Part shown: positions 7,531 to 14,481 of the stretch, piece by piece
Layout: every line of letters starts with the position of its first letter
Numbering within the stretch: position 1 is the first letter of the stretch
Assembly (NCBI GenBank): GCA_024196135.1
Contig: JAMQCK010000883.1
Coordinates: 1 to 14,481, forward strand
Source of the DNA: Pleurotus ostreatus/Saccharomyces cerevisiae fusant
Taxonomy: Eukaryota; Opisthokonta
Direction of reading: 5' to 3'
DNA length: 14,481 nt
Notes under the pieces: model-generated
Told to the model about the DNA's origin: nothing
What the model saw: only the letters and a program-made list of their open reading frames with translations
Database searches by the model: none
Position numbers and translations under genes: made by a program

Positions 7531-8448
7531 ATGGCTTCCGACGTATGTTGTCGAGATGAAAATGCTGACTATGCTCAGGTCGACGGGGAGTTGGCCGCCA
7601 TACATGACGATGGTATCCTCAATGAACTGCGCAAGTCGTCGACGGCGAAGCCTTGGAACCAGCATCTACAGCGCGTGCTCGGCGCAAGCGAACCTGGGCT
7701 TCTCCCTGTCAAGCAGATCACCGACTCCTTGGTCGTCAAGTGGCCAACGTCCTCTGAGCGAGCATGCTTGGAGTACATCCGATGCCACACCACTATCCCT
7801 GTGCCAAGGGTTCACCGTCCTGACTTGTCGTCACTCGTCATGGATCTTGTCGAGGGCGAGAACTTGCTCGAGTGCTGGACCAAACAGTCGCGCTTTATGC
7901 AGTTCCGCATCGCCTGCACACTCCGGTTATACGTCAAGCAACTCCGCTTCCTCACATCTTCGCGACTTGGTGGGCCAGAGAACGGGCGCATTTCTGGCCT
8001 CCTCTTTCGAGAACAGGCTTATGGGCCCTTTCGATCCACTTTGCAATTTCGACGGTTCTGCGAGCACGTCGTCGCTGTATCCTGGGATGACTTAGACGCG
8101 CGAAAGTGCGCACCTGGAGCTCCTCTACCACCTATCCCTCAGTGCGATGGAAATTGGGACCCCGTCTTCGTACATGGGGATCTGAATCCCAGCAATCTGA
8201 TCCTTGACAAACGCAATACGCTGTGGATTGTCGACTGGGAAACAGCGGGCTTTTATCCTGCATTCATGGAATCCCAGACCATGCGGTACTTCAACGATCG
8301 TGTGTGGGGAGACGACTTCGACAAGATACCACGATCATGGAGGCAGTATAGGGAGTTTATCGCTGGAAAGACGGACGTGGAAAGTGATAGATTCTGGGAT
8401 TATTTCGAGTACACGGTCTATCGGTTTGGTGGAGATCCTTATGTATGA
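7531..8448 (+). CDS. APH-like phosphotransferase (fungal kinase-like fold protein)
   Basis: This is the single-exon reading: 305 aa from ATG 7531; the same frame is also open back to an ATG at 7450. The domain has the layout of fungal aminoglycoside-phosphotransferase-like kinases. The N-lobe is SLVVKWP (the candidate ATP-binding Lys), followed by TTIPVPRV and LVMDLVEGENLLECW as the hinge. The catalytic loop is FVHGDLNPSNLILD (Brenner-type HGDxxxxN), and LWIVDWETAGFYP holds the metal-binding Asp. All key catalytic residues are present, so activity is plausible. The substrate is unknown, and these proteins are not evidence of antibiotic resistance. A donor at 7529 and acceptor at 7578 (50 nt, CTGAC branch site) would instead splice this domain at VDGELAAI onto an upstream exon and, through it, to the GTPase-like domain. 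The stop is TGA 8446-8448; a GTATGA just before it could be a donor, so the C-terminus is not certain. Confidence 0.75.
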   Translation: MASDVCCRDENADYAQVDGELAAIHDDGILNELRKSSTAKPWNQHLQRVLGASEPGLLPVKQITDSLVVKWPTSSERACLEYIRCHTTIPVPRVHRPDLSSLVMDLVEGENLLECWTKQSRFMQFRIACTLRLYVKQLRFLTSSRLGGPENGRISGLLFREQAYGPFRSTLQFRRFCEHVVAVSWDDLDARKCAPGAPLPPIPQCDGNWDPVFVHGDLNPSNLILDKRNTLWIVDWETAGFYPAFMESQTMRYFNDRVWGDDFDKIPRSWRQYREFIAGKTDVESDRFWDYFEYTVYRFGGDPYV

Positions 8449-8751
8449 GACGACGCACGCAGTATACTCGCCTCAAAGTATCTTTCAAGTATACACTCGG
8501 TCGTATTCACTTGCGAAGGCCCATGGAAATACGGGTAATCCAATCCTCCCAAAACTTGCTCAGAAAAGAGGAAGGGGCTGACCACATCACAAGGACTGTG
8601 TCGCCGGTAGCGATGCAAATCTAGATTTGTCGAATTATGGCTAGCCTTGAGGTGATCAATAGAAGTACAGGAACGAAGTGGTATACATTTGTGAAGGAGT
8701 TCGTGAAAGAAATTCAAGTCAGCATAAAATAAACGGTCCTTGCTGCCTCTT
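8449..8751. other. Convergent 3' region between the kinase and WDR48 genes
   Basis: About 300 bp lie between two facing stop codons. The region holds 3' UTR sequence of both genes. It contains a plus-strand AATAAA (8728-8733) and a perfect 14-bp palindrome CAAATCTAGATTTG (8616-8629). A 117-codon minus-strand frame (8439-8792) overlaps the end of the WDR48 gene in another frame and is not supported. Confidence 0.5.
8728..8733 (+). terminator. Candidate poly(A) signal AATAAA for the kinase gene
   Basis: This canonical AATAAA hexamer lies 280 nt downstream of the kinase stop codon on the same strand and only 19 nt before the WDR48 stop codon on the other strand. If used, the two transcripts would overlap at their 3' ends. 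Fungal poly(A) signals are loose, so this is tentative. Confidence 0.3.
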
Positions 8752-11700
8752 CTATAACGAGAAGGCCGCCCCTGCAAATGCAGAGCTAACATGTTTCGTG
8801 CGGGGTGACGATGGTGAAGCTGGGGACTTCGCCCCTGGAGCCACGTCGTGAGATCTCCTTCCTCCGTGTGCGTCGTGCGCTCTTCCCCCCGTATGAGCGC
8901 TGGTACTGCTATGCGGTGTAGCTATCATCGAAGAGGGTATATGCGCAGGTGGTCGTGGCGTTGTCTCCTGGTTCGCCTGCGCCGCTTCCTGCTGCTGCTG
9001 TTGCGCCGCCGCTAATTGTTGCTGTATGCCGATCCCCGAGGACGGTAAGTGCTCGCCCCGATGCTCTGGTCTATGATGCCCTCTATGGTCTCCCGCGTAC
9101 TGCTCTCCGCGGTGATGTTCTCCTGACCTTCGCCCGCTGTGAGACCCTGAGCCTGCCCGCTTCCGATAGTAGATGACCAGCTCCGCCGCCTGTCGCCACA
9201 CATACTGCCGCACTTGCGCCAAAGTCATGTCCAACGGGAGAACCACATTGTTGCAAAGGACCTCGTATGTCTCTTCCGCACGCTCGACGGGGTGCGCACC
9301 AGCGCCCACACCGGCTCCGCCGCCCAGGCCAGCACCCCCCATGCCGGTGCCGCCTGCGCTTGCGAGAGATGATATCGACCCGCCTCGTGAGCCGCCACGG
9401 ATCTTCTCAAGCTTGTCCTGAACCTGTTTTCCCGCACGTCAGCGTGATTCATACGTGAAAAGCAACCTCTACTTACATGCACGACCAGTTTCCTTACCCG
9501 TAGATACCGGCTCGCCGTCAACTTGCTTTGCGCGCTGTGTAAGAGGGAATAGACGTCAGCGACCTCGAGATGTATAGAAGACGGCCTCCCACGCACGTAT
9601 TCAACAAATCAGGCAGCTTCTCCCCGTCCTTATCCGGCCACGGCAGCAAAACGAAGCTCAGCTTCACCGGCGGCGGTATGGGTGCGCGATTCATCAACAA
9701 GTACTCCAGCAGCCACATAGGTGCCACAGCTTCGAGCGCACGTACATCTGGGCGGCCTACCAATGCACGGTACACGACCTTGTACCCGCCGGCAGCAGGA
9801 CCGGTGTCCGACTCTTCCGTGATGAGTACACAGACGTCGTGAGGGAGGCTATAGCGAGGCGCCTCCGCTGACGACGGCGGGGTGAACTGAGAGGCGAGCA
9901 GCGCTTGGCGTGGGGTGGAGGGAGTTTCAGTAGGTGGCACGGCAACTGGCTGAGCGTGTTCGTGTCGCTCCTACTATCCGTTAGCATGATTCGCACGCCA
10001 AATGTCCCGCCCACGTACCTCCGCCGTCTCCAGCGGCGCCGGCGAAGTCAGGTCGTTGGCCTTCTTATTCGTCTTCCCCAAGTTCTTGAGCCGACCCATC
10101 AATCCACTAGGTGTAGTCGGTGTATCTGGTACCCGTCCATTTTCAATCGGACGCGGCGTCTCATCCGGCGTCACCGGCGCAGCCCCCACCGCTGTTGACG
10201 GCCGGCGCCCCCTCACCGAGAAGTAATCGTGCTCCCGACCTGGAGAGATCACCTCGGCCGAGGTTACTGCCCGTAGATGTCGCTCTGGCACGGGCGTCGC
10301 CTCGCCAGACTGCGTCGCAGCAAGTGCAGCAAGCGGAATCATAGGCGTTATCAGGGGTGAAGAGCGTGCAGCTAAAGGCGATAGCGCAGGCGGGAGCACT
10401 GGCACGATGTGTGGTGCGACGGTCACTAGGCCTGCTGGCCATCGTGACGGACCAGGCGGATGTGATGTGCTTGTCGGAGACCCAGGGCTCGTTGGACTTC
10501 CTGGTTCGTGCCGCCGTGCGCGCTGTTGACGCGACTCTTCGTGGATGAATTCGTAGAAAAGGTTGCGAAGCACCCAACGGCCCAGGTTGACTGAATGGTG
10601 ACTTCAATATCGCCAGGACCGACTGAAGTGCGCTCACTCACATCGCCCGTCATCTCCCCACCTCCTATCGCCTTGATATCCGACCTGGTCTGCGTAAACC
10701 TCCGCTTCGAAGCAGCGGTCGGTCACCTGCATAGTCAATCAATTTGGTGGCACGAAAGCGGGAGCTTCTGACTCACATGTACGGCCAACACGCCCACCTT
10801 CGTCTCCACCGAACACCATTGCGGAACCGCCGCCTCACCCTCCACTCGACTTCGCACCGCGTCCAGCAATTCTCTCGGCGACCTCCTCGGTTCATCCAGT
10901 GGAGCCTTATGCTCGTGCTCGCTGTTCCTCCTCTGGGGCCCAGACGCATTGTTCGCCTCCTTCTCCTCGCTCCGCATCGCCTTCACGATATCCTCCCTCA
11001 ACCACCTGCCTAAGCACTGACAACGTAGGATATCCCAGACCGCGACCTCCTCTTCCGTGTCGACAGTCAACACATGCGTGCGGTCGTTCAGAATCACCGA
11101 GCGGACCTAATCCTCCATTAGCTGCCAATACATCCCTGCTCTTGTGATATATGCTCACCAGCCCCTTCGTGCCTTCGATTATATCCAACGGCTCCGCGTT
11201 CAGAGGTATTGCATCCGCCGCCAGCTCCCTCGCCTCGTACTCCGTCCGCGCCGTGTCCTGCCTCACTAGATGATGCGGCTGATGGCTCGACGGTTGCGAC
11301 TGCCTCCGCCCCATGGTCGAGTCTGGGCTGGGCAAGTGACTGCGCGAGGCAACGCGTCAGTTGCATATCTTGCGCTATCGAATCGAGTCTACTCACCTCC
11401 TCCTATGCGGAAAGTACGCACTGCCCGGACTCCGCGCAGCGCGCGGTACGCTCAGAATGCTCGCCGCCGAATACAACGTCGCCACCTCTGGATCCGCATT
11501 CTTCATGCTCGCATACGGCGTGAAAGGGTCGTTCGGCGACGTCAGGCGCACCAACGAGTCGAAGGGGATGCCATAGAGCGTGCTCGAGCCATCGCTCGCG
11601 TGCGCCTTGCCATCGCCCGTATGCGGTTTGCCATCCTTGCTTCGCCCGTCATACGGCTCAGCAAACGACACCGTCGAGTGGTCCGCCGACAAGGACAGGT

Positions 11701-13653
11701 TCAGCGACGCCGTATCCTGCGCCTTCTGCCAGTCGGGGCTAGAGCTGCGATGCATCTCTTCGCCAGCCCGAGAGGCATCGCAGTTCGCTTCCTCCGCGGC
11801 AAAGATGGCTCGTGCGCGCTCCGCTCGTCTTGGTGGCACGTTCCAGCGCTTAATGCTCGCCGAGCCAGTTGCGGTCCACAGGTAGGTATCGTCGGCAGCC
11901 ACGATGCGGTTGATACCCTCGGATTTAGTGGGTGGCTACGAATAGTCAGCACTCATGCAGTTTTTGCACGATGATAGTGAGCTTACTGAGGTAGTGCTGG
12001 ATCGCTGAAAGAGATTGCATGAGCATCAAACAGACATAAATTGAAGGAGGGGAAAACTCACCGAATGTCGCGCGTCATCGCACAAGACGATACATTCGCC
12101 CTCGGATATATCCGCGCAGTCCTCGACATCGACCTTGCAGACCAAGCCTGCACGATCGCCAGAGTAGAATATCTGTGGTTCGTCAAGACACGCCTTTCGG
12201 GTCGAATGAAATAGATATACCTCAAGCGACCTATGTTCGCTCCATAAGCTCCAGACGCTTTCGGCGTGGTGCGTAAAAGTATGTAGACAACGCTGACTGC
12301 GTAGAGACCATAGCTTAACGGAAGCTGAGCGCAAGGAAGAGACCAGTCAGCAATGAAGCATGGCCGTTTCTGAAAGGCTACTCGCATACCATCCGCAGAT
12401 CCAGTAAGTAACTGCGATAGAGGAGTCAGGACGGAATAATGCGCATATATGGGCACTCACATAATTTGAGTCCTCGCTTATGAGAATCGAGCGTATGTTG
12501 TCGGTATGTCCGACTAGTTTGCCTGTCCGCTTGCCGCTACGCGGGTCCCAAAGGCGAACGACTCGCTCTGGGCTCCCACTTGCAATCGTGTGACCGAATG
12601 GGTCCGCCGCGAGCGCGTAAACAGAGGATTTGGGTGAGGATGATGACGGCGCCTTGACAGCGTTCGTGCCAATCTTGGGTGAGAGGGGATCTGTGGATAT
12701 GTTGAGCAAAGACGCATGCATGCAGCATTACGACGCACCAGACGTAGAATGCGACGACAGTGTCATGAGCGGGGTTGGCTCGCTCGACGGCGGGGCGCCA
12801 AGGTCCCATATCTTGATCGTCCTATCGAACGACCCCGAAGCGACCCAGTTCTGCGTCCGGCACTGCGTCAAGCATCGCACATAGTCCGCGTGCGCGCCAA
12901 TCCGCACGGGATCGGACAGCGAATGCGGGTTCCACGCCTTCACCGAGCCGTCCGAAGACGCCGACACGACCGTCTGGTTCTGATTGCAGAGCACGATATC
13001 GTTCACCCAGTCGCGGTGCATCTGCGCGCTCTGCCGGAACTGGCTGCGGGGCGGCTGGGCGGGTGAGCATGGTGGCGCACACGAGATCGCGCGCCACACA
13101 CCTTATTCGAGCTTGCGGACGCCAGCGCTTCTCTATCGACCTCCCACCGCGGCGCGGGCGCGGTGATGGTGTTCGCGCGCCGCCGGGAGATGGTCACATC
13201 GCCAAGGATATCGCCGTCGCTCGTCGGACGGTCCTCCCCTTCCTGCTCCTCGTCGATCGCGTCGTCCGCCCAGCCAGTCATGATCTCCCAGCGCGCGAGA
13301 CCTCTCGTCGATCCACCAAGCTGAGATACCCGTCTGTGTCTCCTCATAGGCAGTCCGAGATCCCAGGCAATGACGAGTCCGTCCTTCCCGCCAGAGTACA
13401 GGATGCCCTCCGGTGCTGCGCGATTCTGCAGCTGCGTCGTCGTGTCTAGCGCTAGACATGTTACTCCGAGGCGATGTTGAGGTAGGGAAGATGAGGACGA
13501 GGGTGGGGTCGGTGGGGGCTGATCTCGAGCAGGGTGTAGTAAAGGGCCAGCTTGTCCCAAGCGCGGAGCATTCGCAGGAGGGAGTACGAGGCGGGGAGCG
13601 GGTTCAGCAGGCGGCGGGATCACATAGGTTACGCGTCGGCGGGGCTCCGTCAT
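8752..13653 (-). CDS. WDR48: WDR48/UAF1 (Bun107-like) WD40 protein, deubiquitinase cofactor
   Basis: Minus-strand join(13653-13102, 13054-12739, 12690-12461, 12411-12390, 12324-12221, 12172-12062, 12004-11987, 11935-11397, 11339-11159, 11106-10777, 10726-10642, 10590-10019, 9970-9597, 9534-9477, 9423-8752): 15 exons, 1387 aa. WDR48 homologues bind and activate ubiquitin-specific proteases (USP1/12/46; Ubp9 in fission yeast). Eight WD-like blades are visible, e.g. [15 protein letters not shown] (86-99), [89 protein letters not shown] and [16 protein letters not shown] roughly 200-residue polar insert separates the last two. Then come the conserved [35 protein letters not shown] and [20 protein letters not shown] blocks. 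The SUMO-like end is [20 protein letters not shown] (from 1220) to YYRKR (1253), followed by a 134-residue low-complexity tail. Intron 1's exact acceptor has an alternative at 13045. The ATG at 13653 is preferred over an upstream in-frame TTG. Confidence 0.85.
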
Positions 13654-13853
13654 CACCACCGATAGCAAGGAGCGTGCTCGCCACGACCGCCAGCGTTCTT
13701 CACAACCTCACTCAGCGCCCCGACATCCCCCAATATCACACCCCGCCAGGCACCGGTCCGTCACTGCGTGATCTCGCGTGCAATCCGTGACTTCATTGCT
13801 GAACTTCGAGTTCATGTTTTCTGAAGTCTCTCTTTGATTCTCAAGTAGCTCTG
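13654..13853. promoter_or_regulatory. Presumed WDR48 upstream region
   Basis: These 200 bp lie upstream of the WDR48 ATG, shared with the possible small plus-strand ORF that begins at 13854. No TATA box is evident. A plus-strand CCAAT is present at 13729-13733. The region is called a promoter from position only. Confidence 0.35.
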
Positions 13854-14030
13854 ATGCCCCCTCCCCGTCATGCGCCTCGTGTAGCTCAGTATGAAGATAG
13901 TGAAGAAGAGCTCTTCAGCTCAACCACCTCCATGCTGACCACGGATGACCTCGCCAATCACTCGCCTTCTACAAATTCGAACGTAAATCCATCCATGCGT
14001 CCTTCGCAAAGTATCCGCATAAAAACATAG
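13854..14030 (+). CDS. Possible small protein ORF (58 aa), unidentified
   Basis: ATG 13854 to TAG 14028-14030 encodes 58 residues, divergent from WDR48. The product is acidic in the middle (AQYEDSEEELFSS) and rich in Ser, Thr and Asn, with no hydrophobic segment and no known domain. The composition looks protein-like rather than random, but 58 codons is short. It could be a small gene, a first exon, or chance. A GTAAAT donor at 13980 and the TAG at 14028-14030 (as acceptor) could also act as a 48-nt intron, in which case a TGA would end the protein directly after STNSN. The strand and the existence of the gene remain uncertain. Confidence 0.28.
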   Translation: MPPPRHAPRVAQYEDSEEELFSSTTSMLTTDDLANHSPSTNSNVNPSMRPSQSIRIKT

Positions 14031-14403
14031 TGACCGAGTCCCAATCATTGCCCACTACATCAGTATACGACTAAACAGACACGGTAACAAAACGCATGGA
14101 GGGAAACGAGAAAACCAAAATATCATCAGCACACAAAGAAAAAGGAATAATATAGAGCAAAAGGTATAGCGTAACACACAATGCGGCGAGGGCGGCGGGC
14201 GAGCTGCAGCGAACATGGGCGCCACCGTAACACAGCGTCCGTACCAGTCAGAGCAGACAGACGCACGCACACGCCATCTCCGGTCAGGGCAGGTAAGTAG
14301 GACCGTCGGCCACGCCTTGCCAGAAGCCGAGGCCCAGTCCAACAACGGCGGTGGTAAACGAGCGCACGTATGAATCCCAAGACACGATGTCGATCCCACC
14401 CAT
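14031..14403. other. Right-hand non-coding stretch
   Basis: About 370 bp with no supported gene. The plus strand is A-rich around 14085-14165 (T-rich on minus), which fits a 3' UTR for a minus-strand gene ending at 14404. Two overlapping minus-strand frames of 115-126 codons run through it, but they are Cys/Arg/Pro-rich without motifs and are discounted. Confidence 0.4.
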
Positions 14404-14481
14404 CTAGCCGCCGCCGCCCTCGTCGAACCATCCATCGCAGCCCTTGCAATGCTCTATCACATCCAACCAACATCCAGCCAA
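14404..14481 (-). CDS. Possible 3'-terminal exon of an unidentified minus-strand gene
   Basis: On the minus strand the frame entering from the window edge is open for 25 codons and ends at TAG (14404-14406). It reads LAGCWLDVIEHCKGC then DGWFDEGGGG. An acidic, glycine-terminated ending and a CxxC pair look like a real protein C-terminus, and the T-rich DNA beyond it suits a 3' UTR. Only 78 bases are visible, so no family can be named. A nearby AG in TGATAG could alternatively be an intron acceptor, shortening the exon to begin at EHCKGC. Confidence 0.3.
   Translation of the reverse strand: MAGCWLDVIEHCKGCDGWFDEGGGG

Noticed and set aside
7543..7578. 36-nt intron (GTATGT to CAG) in the GTPase-kinase junction
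   Set aside because: It is shorter than any other intron here (47-65 nt) and would leave the kinase out of frame; the donor at 7529 gives 50 nt and the correct frame.
9570..9842. Plus-strand frames across the WDR48 exons, including 90 codons at 9570-9842 and 234 codons at 11270-11974
   Set aside because: They are antisense to exons encoding conserved WDR48 blocks and have Arg- or Ser-rich shadow composition.
13654..13668. Upstream in-frame extension of WDR48 beginning with TTG at 13668
   Set aside because: The first true ATG is at 13653, directly before the conserved-looking [11 protein letters not shown] start.
14055..14473. Two overlapping minus-strand frames of 126 and 115 codons at the right edge
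   Set aside because: Cys/Arg/Phe-rich translations with no motifs; a third frame ending in DGWFDEGGGG looks more protein-like.

Overview
The window looks like nuclear DNA of a filamentous basidiomycete, most likely an Agaricomycete. The evidence is gene-dense, GC-rich coding sequence cut by many short introns (47-65 nt). These introns have GTRNGN donors, CTNAY-type branch sites and YAG acceptors. The proteins are eukaryotic families: an Ind1-type mitochondrial Fe-S ATPase, a WDR48/Bun107 WD40 protein, type II membrane glycosyltransferase-like proteins and a fungal APH-fold kinase. There are no bacterial-style operons, tRNAs, rRNAs, CRISPR arrays or recognisable transposons. Polyporales-type affinity is only an impression; no species can be named. 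All exon models below were built by hand from splice signals, reading frame and family knowledge.

Left to right: (1) the 5' end of a minus-strand gene (1-113) faces an IND1-like gene on plus (179-1172) across only 65 bp that contain a perfect TGACGTCA palindrome. (2) About 860 bp of non-coding DNA lies between the converging ends of IND1 and the next gene. (3) Two paralogous type II membrane proteins with an O-fucosyltransferase-like HIRRGDF motif sit head to head: minus 3643-2033 and plus 4466-5986, with an 822-bp shared upstream region. (4) After about 800 bp without a clear gene, a degenerate Ras-like GTPase domain (from 6794) runs into an APH-like kinase domain (to 8448) on plus. Splice signals allow the two to form a single fused gene. 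(5) A 15-exon WDR48/UAF1-like gene occupies minus 13653-8752, converging on the kinase gene. (6) The right edge has a possible 58-aa ORF on plus and a possible 3'-terminal exon on minus running off the window.

The genes do not form one pathway. IND1 serves mitochondrial complex I assembly. The two fucosyltransferase-like proteins are predicted secretory-pathway enzymes that arose by inverted duplication. WDR48 is the WD40 cofactor of ubiquitin-specific proteases. The least ordinary element is the GTPase-like plus APH kinase locus. The next most interesting is the paralogue pair, whose plus copy has a stop-free 54-nt (3n) final intron able to yield two protein isoforms.
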